Origin: Terrabacter sp. 28
Lineage (GTDB): Bacteria > Actinomycetota > Actinomycetes > Actinomycetales > Dermatophilaceae
Assembly (NCBI GenBank): GCA_000955875.1
Contig: JYOE01000026.1
Span: 154,990-218,989, forward strand
Length of the DNA stretch: 64,000 nt
Direction of reading: 5' to 3'
Part shown: positions 1 to 6,750 of the stretch, in pieces
How the letters are laid out: each line of letters begins with the position of its first letter
Position numbering within the stretch: position 1 is the stretch's first letter
The notes under the pieces: generated by a model
The model's database searches: none
What the model was told of the DNA's origin: nothing
What the model saw: the letters and a program-made list of their open reading frames with translations, nothing else
Program-made: the position numbers and the translations under genes

Positions 1-1424
1 TCGATGGTGCGCGAGAGGGTGGCGTTGAGGTTGTCGCCGTAGCCGCTCCACCACTCACCGGAGCCGGAGTGGGGCGTGTTGCGCTTGGAGGAGACGGTGC
101 GCTCGGGCAGCGGCACGACCAGCGCCTGGTAGTTGGTGTTGCTGGCCTTGTCGGCGGGGCCGAGCTTGACCGTCATGTCGGTGCCGTAGGGAACCGTCTT
201 GTAGTCGAGCCAGCCGAGCTGGAGCTTCTCCCACGGGCCCATGTAGCCGGGCGTCGTGCCGATGGAGTCGGTGCCGTGGTTGAGCCACGAGCCGCCGCTC
301 ATGAGGGTCCAGAAGGCGGTGCCGTTGTCGCCGCCGTTGGTGTCGTAGAGGTCGGGCAGACCGAGGTCGTGGCCGAACTCGTGGGCGAACACGCCGAGGC
401 CGCCGTTCTCGGGCTCGGTGGTGTAGTCGCCGATCCAGATGCCCGAGTTTCCGAGCGGCACGCCGCCGAGCTTGTTCTGCTCGGGGCCGGTCTTGCCGGC
501 GTCGGTGGAGTAGGCGTACCAGCGGTGCGACCAGATCGCGTCGGTGCCCTGGGCACCGCCGCCGGCCTCCTCGCCCTCTCCGGCGTGGATCGCCTGGAAG
601 TGGTCGATGTAGCCGTCGGGCTCGTTGAAGTTGCCGTCGCCGTCGTAGTCGTAGCGGTCGACCTTGTCGAACTGCTTGAGGTAGTCGGCGATCTCCGCGT
701 CGGTCTTGCCCTTGGCCTTCTGGTCGGCGAACCAGGCGGCGGCGGTGTCCTTGACGTAGTTCCAGTAGCCGTCGGCGTTGTTCTTGGCGCCGTAGCGGGC
801 CTCGTTGTAGGGCACCGTCACCCAGTCGGAGACGTCGCCCTTGGCGAGGAACCGGCCGTTGGACTGCTTGAGGTAGAAGTCCTTGAACGACTCGCCGTCG
901 CCGAACATCATGTCGAGGTAGTGGTCCCGGTTGAAGTCCTTGGTCCAGTACGTCGAGTTGTCGTCGGTCGCGTTGCCGTCCCAGTTGCGGTCGGGGCTGA
1001 CGATCTGGTTGTGCACCGGCCCGGGGGCCGTGCTGAAGCCGTCCTTCGTCTGCGTGCCGAAGTCCGTGAGGATCGTGAAGATGTCCTCCTCACGGCTCAC
1101 GGGGTAGTCGATGTAACGCGACGTGGCTGCCTTGCCGTTCTTGGCGGTCGTCTTGACCTCGATGACGCGGTTGCCACCGATGGTCTTCGTCGTGGCCTCG
1201 CCCTTGAGGAGCTTGCGGACGGCGTCCTGGCGCTCCGCGGACTTGGCCTCGGCGAGGGGGTTGGGCAGGTTGTCGTGCTGCGAGGCCTGGATGGCAGCGG
1301 GGTCTCCGCTGACCGGGGCCTTCGCGACGGGCGTTGCCTGAGCCTGCATCGGGGCGGTCAGGCCGGTGACGACGAGCGCCCCCACGGCCAGCCCCGAGAC
1401 AGCGCTCCACTGACGCTTGTTCAA
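1..1424 (-). CDS. Immune inhibitor A-type secreted M6 metalloprotease (C-terminus beyond window)
   Basis: Secreted zinc endopeptidase of the M6 (immune inhibitor A) family, cut by the left window edge; about 474 residues are visible. I place the start at TTG 1424 because AGGAGG lies 7 nt upstream and the translation opens with a signal peptide: basic residues 1-5, a hydrophobic core around 9-24, then an A-Q-A cleavage-like site. The zinc motif HEFGHDLGLPDLYD sits near residues 343-356, with His, His and Asp as expected metal ligands and Glu as catalytic base. Upstream of it are the M6-typical FTILTDFGTQ stretch and several Asp/Asn-rich turns likely to bind calcium. It is monocistronic and divergent from panB. 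In Bacillus, members degrade host antibacterial proteins; here a general extracellular protease is the safer reading. Confidence 0.93.
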   Translation of the reverse strand, partial: MNKRQWSAVSGLAVGALVVTGLTAPMQAQATPVAKAPVSGDPAAIQASQHDNLPNPLAEAKSAERQDAVRKLLKGEATTKTIGGNRVIEVKTTAKNGKAATSRYIDYPVSREEDIFTILTDFGTQTKDGFSTAPGPVHNQIVSPDRNWDGNATDDNSTYWTKDFNRDHYLDMMFGDGESFKDFYLKQSNGRFLAKGDVSDWVTVPYNEARYGAKNNADGYWNYVKDTAAAWFADQKAKGKTDAEIADYLKQFDKVDRYDYDGDGNFNEPDGYIDHFQAIHAGEGEEAGGGAQGTDAIWSHRWYAYSTDAGKTGPEQNKLGGVPLGNSGIWIGDYTTEPENGGLGVFAHEFGHDLGLPDLYDTNGGDNGTAFWTLMSGGSWLNHGTDSIGTTPGYMGPWEKLQLGWLDYKTVPYGTDMTVKLGPADKASNTNYQALVVPLPERTVSSKRNTPHSGSGEWWSGYGDNLNATLSRTI

Positions 1425-1699
1425 GGTTTGTCCTCCTGGTCACAGACGCCGTCCATCCGGCGCCTCGGGTATGACAACACACAGAAAGGACAAAGTGGCC
1501 AGTAGCAGGACAGAAATCGAAAAAAGTTGTGCGGCAAGGCAGTTCGGGGCAAAGAACGTAAATTCTTCGTAAAGGACTCCGCCCGAACCCTTCCCAAGAT
1601 GCCTCTGTCTCGGATACAGACCACATCTGTCACAGAGGCACCCTGCTGAGCGTCCACGGGCCACGAAGGGCTGCTCAGGGCCGCCGTTATGCTCCGGCC
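1425..1699. other. Divergent promoter region, AT-richer than surroundings
   Basis: This spacer separates the minus-strand metalloprotease from plus-strand panB. Positions 1500-1620 are clearly AT-richer than the rest, including an A6 run near 1523, as expected for promoter DNA in a high-GC genome. No pair of -10/-35 boxes stands out enough to assign, and I see no small gene with a ribosome-binding site. Confidence 0.5.
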
Positions 1700-2602
1700 A
1701 TGAGCACTGACGCCCCCGAGGAGCAGAGTCCCTACGGTTCGGGCAGCCGTGGCAGCGAGCCTCCCGCCACGTCGGGCGCACCCGGCGGGACCGCACCCCT
1801 CCCACGACGCGTGCGCATCCCCCATCTGCAGGCGATGAAGGCCGAGGGACGCCGCTGGGCGATGCTCACCGCATACGACATGTATGCCGCGCAGATCTTC
1901 GACGAGGCAGGCATCCCCGTGCTGCTCGTCGGCGACTCGGCCGGCAACAACGTCTACGGCTACGAGACGACAGTGCCCGTCACGCTGGACGAGATGATCC
2001 CGCTCGTGCGCGCCGTCTCCTCGGCCGCCCGTCGTGCCCTCGTCGTCGCCGACCTACCTTTCGGCTCCTACGGCGCCTCGGTCGAACAGGGCTTCGCCAG
2101 CGCCGTGCGCCTCATGAAGGAGGGGCTCGCGCACGCCGTGAAGCTCGAGGGCGGCACCGCGATGGTCCCGCTCGTCAGGGCACTCACGGGCGCCGGCATC
2201 CCGGTCATGGCGCACGTCGGCTTCACCCCGCAGAGCGAGCACCAGCTCGGCGGCTACCGCGTCCAGGGGCGCGGCGACGCGGCCGACGCCCTGGTCGACG
2301 AGGCGCGCGCGCTCCAGGAGGCGGGCGCCTTCTCGGTGGTGCTCGAGATGGTCCCGTCGCCGGTCGCGGCGCGGGTGACCGAGGTGCTCGAGATCCCCAC
2401 CATCGGCATCGGCGCCGGCAGCGGCACGGACGCCCAGGTGCTCGTGTGGAGCGACTTCGCGGGCCTGCGCAGCGGCAAGGCGCCCCGCTTCGTCAAGAAG
2501 TACGCCGACCTTCGCGGCACGCTGCTCGACGCCGCCCGGGCGTATGCCGCCGACGTCGAGTCGGGCGCCTTCCCCGACGCGAGCCACTCCTTCGAGTCCT
2601 GA
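1700..2602 (+). CDS. panB: 3-methyl-2-oxobutanoate hydroxymethyltransferase (PanB)
   Basis: Transfers a hydroxymethyl group from 5,10-methylenetetrahydrofolate to 2-oxoisovalerate, the first committed step of pantothenate and CoA synthesis; cytoplasmic TIM-barrel enzyme. The protein has 300 residues. The core starts near residue 40 with RIPHLQAMKAEG, followed by AMLTAYDMYAAQIFDEAG, LLVGDSAGNN (metal-binding Asp), VKLEGG and GIPVMAHVGFTPQ, all family signatures. The first 38 residues are a Ser/Gly/Pro-rich extension not needed by the fold, so an internal start is conceivable, but the reading frame and ATG at 1700 are clear. No other pantothenate gene is adjacent. A strong hairpin follows the stop. 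Confidence 0.96.
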   Translation: MSTDAPEEQSPYGSGSRGSEPPATSGAPGGTAPLPRRVRIPHLQAMKAEGRRWAMLTAYDMYAAQIFDEAGIPVLLVGDSAGNNVYGYETTVPVTLDEMIPLVRAVSSAARRALVVADLPFGSYGASVEQGFASAVRLMKEGLAHAVKLEGGTAMVPLVRALTGAGIPVMAHVGFTPQSEHQLGGYRVQGRGDAADALVDEARALQEAGAFSVVLEMVPSPVAARVTEVLEIPTIGIGAGSGTDAQVLVWSDFAGLRSGKAPRFVKKYADLRGTLLDAARAYAADVESGAFPDASHSFES

Positions 2603-2610
2603 GCTCGAGT

Positions 2611-2639
2611 CGCCCGCCCGGTCGGTGAGCGGGCGGGCG
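2611..2639. terminator. Bidirectional hairpin between panB and the SPOR-like gene
   Basis: Ten-base-pair perfect G/C stem: CGCCCGCCCG at 2611-2620 pairs with CGGGCGGGCG at 2630-2639 around a 9-nt loop. It lies 8 nt after the panB stop and also faces the convergent small gene. No T-tract follows, which is usual in actinobacteria. Confidence 0.6.
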
Positions 2640-2648
2640 GGAGCCTGC

Positions 2649-2703
2649 TCAGGACCCGACGTCAGGACCCGACGTCAGGACCCGACGTCAGGACGCGACG
2701 TCA
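2649..2703. repeat. 13-bp tandem repeat running into a stop codon
   Basis: Four consecutive copies of AGGACCCGACGTC occupy 2651-2663, 2664-2676, 2677-2689 and 2690-2702; the fourth has one change. The last copy overlaps the stop codon of the minus-strand gene (TCA at 2701-2703). Each unit brings another TCA, so the minus strand carries five TGA triplets at exact 13-nt spacing, which step through all three frames. Confidence 0.85.
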
Positions 2704-2910
2704 GGACGAGGCGCCGTCGCCCTTGCCGGCGGCGCCGCGCTCGTTCCACTCGCGGTCCTCGGCGTCCCACTCCTCGGTCTTCTTGTGAGCCGTGTCGAGG
2801 GCGGCGCGCGCCTCGGCCTCGGACGCGTACGGGCCGAGCACCTGCTCGCCGCGGCTGCGGTTCTCGTCGGTCTCGACCTGGCCGGTGTCGACGTTGTACC
2901 AGAAGCTCAC
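2701..2910 (-). CDS. Small SPOR-domain-like protein
   Basis: A 69-residue cytoplasmic protein with no signal peptide or membrane segment. It opens with FWYNVDTGQVET and continues with a short alpha/beta unit (VLGPYASEAEARAALDTA) that resembles half of a SPOR peptidoglycan-binding repeat; many actinobacteria carry such a stand-alone gene near map. The tail is charged and low in complexity. The start is GTG 2910 with GAAGGAG upstream. It diverges from map and converges on panB across a hairpin. The function is not established; a direct peptidoglycan role is doubtful for a protein without an export signal. Confidence 0.75.
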   Translation of the reverse strand: MSFWYNVDTGQVETDENRSRGEQVLGPYASEAEARAALDTAHKKTEEWDAEDREWNERGAAGKGDGASS

Positions 2911-3032
2911 GTGCGCACTCCTTCTCCTCGAGGATCTCGTCGCGGAGGGGTGGCCGGACGAGTGGTCGAACCGGGTCCGTCTCGTGGGCGCCCGTCGTGG
3001 ACGCCGTCCGCGAACGACCTAGACTCCACCGT

Positions 3033-3911
3033 ATGCCGTTGCTCCACCCGCGGGTGTCCCCGCACGCCGTCAGTCCGCGCCGGGCAGTGCCGGCATCGAT
3101 CGCGCGCCCGCACTACGTCGACGTGGTCAACCCGCGCGAGGACGGCGACGTGCACGTCAAGGACGCCGAGCTCGTGGAGAAGATGAGGGTGGCCGGACGC
3201 ATCGCCGCGAACGCGATGGTCGAGGCGTCCAGGGCGATCGCCCCCGGCGTGACGACCGACGAGCTCGACGCCATCGCCCACGCATACATGCTCGACCACG
3301 GCGCCTACCCGTCCCCGCTCGGCTACAAGGCGTTCCCGAAGTCGGTGTGCACGAGCGTCAACGAGGTCATCTGCCACGGCATCCCCGACTCACGCCCCCT
3401 CGACGACGGCGACATCGTCAACATCGACGTGACGGCATACATCGACGGGGTGCACGGCGACACCGACGCCACCTACCTCGTGGGCGACGTCGACGAGGAG
3501 TCGCGCCTGCTCGTCGAGCGCACCCACGAGGCGATGATGCGAGGCATCCGGGCCGCTCGCCCGGGCCGCCAGCTCAACGTCATCGGTCGCGTCATCGAGA
3601 GCTACGCCAAGCGTTTCGGCTACGGGGTCGTGCGCGACTTCACCGGCCACGGCATCGGCCTCGAGTTCCACTCGGGCCTCATCGTCCCGCACTACGACGC
3701 AGCGCCCCACTACGACACCGTCATCGAGCCGGGCATGACGTTCACCATCGAGCCGATGCTCAACCTCGGCACCCACGAGTGGGACATGTGGGACGACAAA
3801 TGGACGGTCGTCACGCGCGACGGCTCCCGTTCGGCACAGTTCGAGCACACCATCCTCATCACCGAGGACGGCAACGAGATCCTCACCCTCGCCGACGGCG
3901 CCCAGCCGTAG
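3033..3911 (+). CDS. map: Type I methionine aminopeptidase
   Basis: Removes the initiator methionine from new proteins in the cytoplasm. The 292-residue product carries the pita-bread metal ligands in order: NIDVTAYIDGVHGDTDATY (two Asp), GHGIGLEFH (His), TFTIEPML (Glu) and FEHTILIT (terminal Glu). The start is ATG 3033; the frame stays open much further upstream, but that stretch has no conserved content. Residues 1-30 form an arginine- and proline-rich extension like the longer actinobacterial MetAP isoform. The neighbours ppgK and the SPOR-like gene are not functionally linked in any obvious way. Confidence 0.95.
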   Translation: MPLLHPRVSPHAVSPRRAVPASIARPHYVDVVNPREDGDVHVKDAELVEKMRVAGRIAANAMVEASRAIAPGVTTDELDAIAHAYMLDHGAYPSPLGYKAFPKSVCTSVNEVICHGIPDSRPLDDGDIVNIDVTAYIDGVHGDTDATYLVGDVDEESRLLVERTHEAMMRGIRAARPGRQLNVIGRVIESYAKRFGYGVVRDFTGHGIGLEFHSGLIVPHYDAAPHYDTVIEPGMTFTIEPMLNLGTHEWDMWDDKWTVVTRDGSRSAQFEHTILITEDGNEILTLADGAQP

Positions 3912-3942
3912 GCGCGGGTGCGCCACCCACCACCTCGACGAC

Positions 3943-3973
3943 CCTCAAACGAACCTCAAACGAACCTCAACGA
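3943..3973. repeat. 11-bp direct repeat upstream of ppgK
   Basis: CCTCAAACGAA occurs at 3943-3953 and 3954-3964, followed by a partial third copy to 3973. It lies in the map-ppgK spacer, ahead of the ppgK ribosome-binding site. It could be an operator or a chance duplication. Confidence 0.6.
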
Positions 3974-4004
3974 CCACGACGTCCTCGACAAGGAAGCAGG
4001 GACC

Positions 4005-4763
4005 ATGGCCAAGAAGGGCACGCCCCTCGGCATCGACATCGGCGGCAGCGGCATCAAAGGCGCACCCGTCGACCTCAAGAAGGGCGAGCTCGCCGGCAAG
4101 CGGCTGCGCATCGACACCCCGCAGCCGGCCACTCCCGACGCCGTGGCCGAGGTCGTCGACGAGATCGTCGACCACTTCGCCGACGTCACGGGCGACTCCC
4201 CCATCGGCGTCACCATCCCCGCCGTCGTCATCCGCGGCACCGTGCTCTCGGCCGCCAACATCGACCCCACGTGGATCGACACCGACGCCGAGGCGCTCAT
4301 CCAGGAGCACACCGGCCGAGCCGTCACCGTCCTCAACGACGCCGACGCCGCAGGCCTCGCCGAGATGTACTACGGCGCCGCCAAGGGCGTGAAAGGCCTC
4401 GTCATCCTCACCACCCTCGGAACCGGCATCGGCTCCGCGCTCATCCACGACGGACGCCTCGTGCCGAACTCCGAGCTCGGCCACCTCGAGATCGACGGCT
4501 ACGACGCCGAGGACCGGGCAGCCTCGTCGCGCAAGGACATCGAGGGCCTCTCCTGGGACGAGTACGTCGAGCGGCTGCAGGTCTACTACGACACGATCGA
4601 GAAGCTCTTCTCCCCCGACCTCATCGTCGTCGGCGGCGGCATCAGCAAGGACGGAGACGAGTTCATCCCGAAGCTGAAGACCCGCTGCCCGATCGTCCCG
4701 GCCCAGCTGCGCAACCAGGCCGGGATCATCGGGGCCGCGCACCTCGCGGTCGACCTGGCCTGA
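4005..4763 (+). CDS. ppgK: Polyphosphate glucokinase (ROK family)
   Basis: Phosphorylates glucose to glucose 6-phosphate using inorganic polyphosphate (or ATP), feeding glycolysis in the cytoplasm. The product has 252 residues. The phosphate-binding loop GIDIGGSGIKG lies at residues 9-19; later come VLNDADAAGLAEMYYG (catalytic Asp), LTTLGTGIGSAL (second phosphate motif) and the PpgK-type ELGHLEIDG, with VGGGISKD near the C-terminus. The start ATG 4005 has a purine-rich AGGAAGCAGGGA upstream. The CxCGxxGC zinc motif of classical ROK kinases is absent, as is normal for PpgK. It ends at a strong hairpin shared with the convergent cytochrome operon. Confidence 0.93.
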   Translation: MAKKGTPLGIDIGGSGIKGAPVDLKKGELAGKRLRIDTPQPATPDAVAEVVDEIVDHFADVTGDSPIGVTIPAVVIRGTVLSAANIDPTWIDTDAEALIQEHTGRAVTVLNDADAAGLAEMYYGAAKGVKGLVILTTLGTGIGSALIHDGRLVPNSELGHLEIDGYDAEDRAASSRKDIEGLSWDEYVERLQVYYDTIEKLFSPDLIVVGGGISKDGDEFIPKLKTRCPIVPAQLRNQAGIIGAAHLAVDLA

Positions 4764-4769
4764 CCGAGG

Positions 4770-4796
4770 GGCGCCGCCCCACGACGGGGCGGCGCC
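4770..4796. terminator. Bidirectional hairpin after ppgK and the cytochrome b operon
   Basis: Perfect 11-bp stem: GGCGCCGCCCC (4770-4780) pairs with GGGGCGGCGCC (4786-4796), with loop ACGAC. It lies between two convergent stops only 40 nt apart and can serve both strands. Confidence 0.65.
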
Positions 4797-4802
4797 GAAC
4801 GG

Positions 4803-5735
4803 TCACCGCTGCCCGCGCCACACCAACCGGTGCACCCCGAGGTGCCGGGGCAGGGTGCGCAGGCCCGGGATCCACGGGATGCAGACGAACCCGATGCTGA
4901 GCAGGATCATCAGGGCCCAGACCTGCACGTCCGCGTTCTCGGAGGTGGCGAAGGGCGGCACCTGGTACCAGAACGAGTAGAGCCAGAGCCACGGCTGGCC
5001 AGGGTAGTTGCCGGTCTCGTTCATGATGCCCCACTGGTCACCGCCGAGGTTCTGCGCCCGGGCCGCGTCCTCGAGGTACGTCCCGTCGGCGAGCAGCAGC
5101 AGGGCCCTCGTGCTGTCCACCCCGAAGAAGCTCGTCCGTGAGGTGAGCAGTCCCTCGAGGGCACCGCTCTCGGCGAGCTTCTCCTCCTCGGCGGCGATGA
5201 CCGGCACCGGACCGTAGTCGCCGGTCGCCACCTTCGCGGGGTCGCCCTCCGGCGCTTGCCCGAGCGCATCGGAGTACGCGCTCGCCCAGGCCTGCTGCCG
5301 GTCGGGGGTCGCGCCGTCCCACGCTCCGAGCGCCGCCGTCACCGCGGCGTCCCCTGTCGCCGTGCGCACCGGGTCGAGGACGAGATCCTTTGCGGCGTCG
5401 ACCGGCTCGGTGACGCCGGGCAGCTTCTGCAACGACAGCGGACCGAGGACCTGCCCTTCTGACCCGGCGTTGTACGGCGGGCCGTAGCCCCCGGTCGTCG
5501 TCGTGCCTGCCAGCTCGCCGGCGGCCGTCGCCACGACGTCGGCCGGGGCTTGACGCGCCCACTGCTGCAAGGAGATCGCAGGCTCGTCCGGTGAGGAGAA
5601 GACGAGTGCTGCGACGACCGACAGCACCGTCATGACGACGAGCGCGACGACGAACTCCCGCACGAGGTCGTACCGGCGGGTCGGGAAGGCGTGGGGGTCG
5701 GGCGTCGGGCCCCAGCCACCGTTGCGGACGCTCAT
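4803..5735 (-). CDS. Cytochrome b C-terminal-half (subunit IV-like) membrane protein with a large insertion
   Basis: A 310-residue membrane protein encoded directly after a cytochrome b6-like gene, with the 4-nt ATGA overlap typical of paired subunits. One membrane segment is at residues about 25-46. A soluble stretch of roughly 190 residues follows, and then the C-terminal part: PWLWLYSFWYQVPPF, similar in place to the PEWY quinol-site motif, and a last membrane segment near 270-290. Cytochrome b6f subunit IV has about 160 residues, so the soluble insertion is unusual. It presumably carries half of a quinol-oxidising cytochrome b core. No Rieske protein or cytochrome c gene is next to it, so the electron acceptor is unknown. 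Confidence 0.72.
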   Translation of the reverse strand: MSVRNGGWGPTPDPHAFPTRRYDLVREFVVALVVMTVLSVVAALVFSSPDEPAISLQQWARQAPADVVATAAGELAGTTTTGGYGPPYNAGSEGQVLGPLSLQKLPGVTEPVDAAKDLVLDPVRTATGDAAVTAALGAWDGATPDRQQAWASAYSDALGQAPEGDPAKVATGDYGPVPVIAAEEEKLAESGALEGLLTSRTSFFGVDSTRALLLLADGTYLEDAARAQNLGGDQWGIMNETGNYPGQPWLWLYSFWYQVPPFATSENADVQVWALMILLSIGFVCIPWIPGLRTLPRHLGVHRLVWRGQR

Positions 5736-6421
5736 CTCCGGCTCCTCGTCGACGCTGGTGCGGCTACAGGAGAAGACGGCTCGGACGACGGGTCGACGGC
5801 TCCGATCGGCGGGGCGACGCCGCGCCGCCGCACGAGCAGCAGGTGGACCGCCACGATGAACCCGACGACGAGCGGCAGGAGCGAGACGTGCCACAGCACC
5901 ATCTGGCCGAGGTCCATGACGTTGAACCAGGCACCGATCGCCGCCGCGTTGAGACCGTCCTTGGCCTGGGTCGAGATCCACTGGGAGTCGAAGTTCGTCT
6001 GGATCAGGTAGCCGGTGAAGGCGGTGCCCAACGAGCCGAAGAAGGCGAGCGCCCCTGTCGCCCAAGTCAGTCCACGGTTGCCGCGCCACGAGGCCATGAA
6101 GAACTTGCCCCAGAGGTGGATCACCATCGTGGCGAAGAAGAGCTCGACGCTCCAGAGGTGTACCGAGTTGACGAAGTGGCCGAACGTGCTGGCGTGCCAC
6201 CAGGTGACCCCACCGAGGGTGAGCACGAGCCCCGACGCGATGATGACGACGAGGCTGGCGAGGCAGGCCACTCCGAAGACGTAGATCCACGAGGCGACAT
6301 AGACGGGCTGACGGTCGGGAAGCCACTGTCCGCGAGGCACCAGCCCCTCCACCCAACGAGTCAGTGCCTCGGTCCAGCTGCCGCGGCTCGTCGGTCCGGG
6401 CGTCGTGGCCGGCCCGTTCAT
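5732..6421 (-). CDS. Diheme cytochrome b N-terminal-half (b6-like)
   Basis: A 229-residue membrane protein carrying the four haem-b histidines of the b/b6 family. In helix B two His are 14 apart (VHLWSVELFFATMVIH), and in helix D two His are 15 apart (WHVSLLPLVVGFIVAVH). The 15-residue spacing in helix D is the b6 pattern rather than the mitochondrial bc1 one. Four hydrophobic helices are visible, with GTAFTGYLI between them resembling the quinol-side loop. ATG 6421 overlaps the stop of the small upstream gene by 4 nt, and the stop overlaps the next start by 4 nt, so all three genes are translationally coupled. It should pass electrons from quinol within the cytoplasmic membrane. Confidence 0.85.
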   Translation of the reverse strand: MNGPATTPGPTSRGSWTEALTRWVEGLVPRGQWLPDRQPVYVASWIYVFGVACLASLVVIIASGLVLTLGGVTWWHASTFGHFVNSVHLWSVELFFATMVIHLWGKFFMASWRGNRGLTWATGALAFFGSLGTAFTGYLIQTNFDSQWISTQAKDGLNAAAIGAWFNVMDLGQMVLWHVSLLPLVVGFIVAVHLLLVRRRGVAPPIGAVDPSSEPSSPVAAPASTRSRR

Positions 6422-6591
6422 GGCTCGTCGTCCTCGTGCGCTGATGGGAAGGGCAGCACGAGTGCGAGCGCGAAGACGACGATCATACCGAGGACGACGA
6501 GCAGGTTGGCGACGGTGATGGTCAGCCACCCCCACTGGACGATCGCGCCGGCGGGCACCGGCTGTGGTGTGGCGAGCAGCTGACTGGTCAT
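6418..6591 (-). CDS. Single-pass small membrane protein leading the cytochrome b operon
   Basis: A 57-residue protein with one membrane helix at about residues 22-45 and an acidic tail (HEDDEP). The ATG at 6591 has a strong AGGAGG 6 nt upstream, and the stop overlaps the cytochrome b start. Small single-helix subunits commonly stabilise cytochrome bc/b6f complexes, which fits its position, but no family is recognised. It is the first gene of the operon and carries the only clear ribosome-binding site in it. Confidence 0.75.
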   Translation of the reverse strand: MTSQLLATPQPVPAGAIVQWGWLTITVANLLVVLGMIVVFALALVLPFPSAHEDDEP

Positions 6592-6640
6592 CTGGACCTC
6601 CTGGACGAGGGATCGAGTGAGCTGCTCCTGTCCAGGGACC

Positions 6641-6663
6641 ACTACTACATGCTGTAAGACTAC
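6641..6663. promoter_or_regulatory. Imperfect dyad between the cytochrome operon and the kinase gene
   Basis: TACA-TGC-TGTA at 6646-6656 is a perfect inverted repeat flanked by ACTAC and GACTAC. The site lies 50 nt upstream of the cytochrome operon start and about 90 nt upstream of the kinase GTG. The spacing resembles operators of BlaI/MecI-type repressors, whose cores are TACA/TGTA half-sites; that assignment is tentative. Confidence 0.35.
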
Positions 6664-6750
6664 GCTCGTGGCGTCCGTCGCACGAGCTCGGAGCCCGACG
6701 ACGCCCACCGGCCCGACCGACCACGAGACCCGAACTGGCAGGATGGCGAC

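Noticed and set aside
1464..1469. Plus-strand GGGTAT box upstream of panB
   Set aside because: It lies 230 nt from panB without a fitting -35 element.
69..1505. A 478-codon plus-strand frame
   Set aside because: It mirrors the M6 metalloprotease, which has signal peptide, zinc motif and ribosome-binding site.
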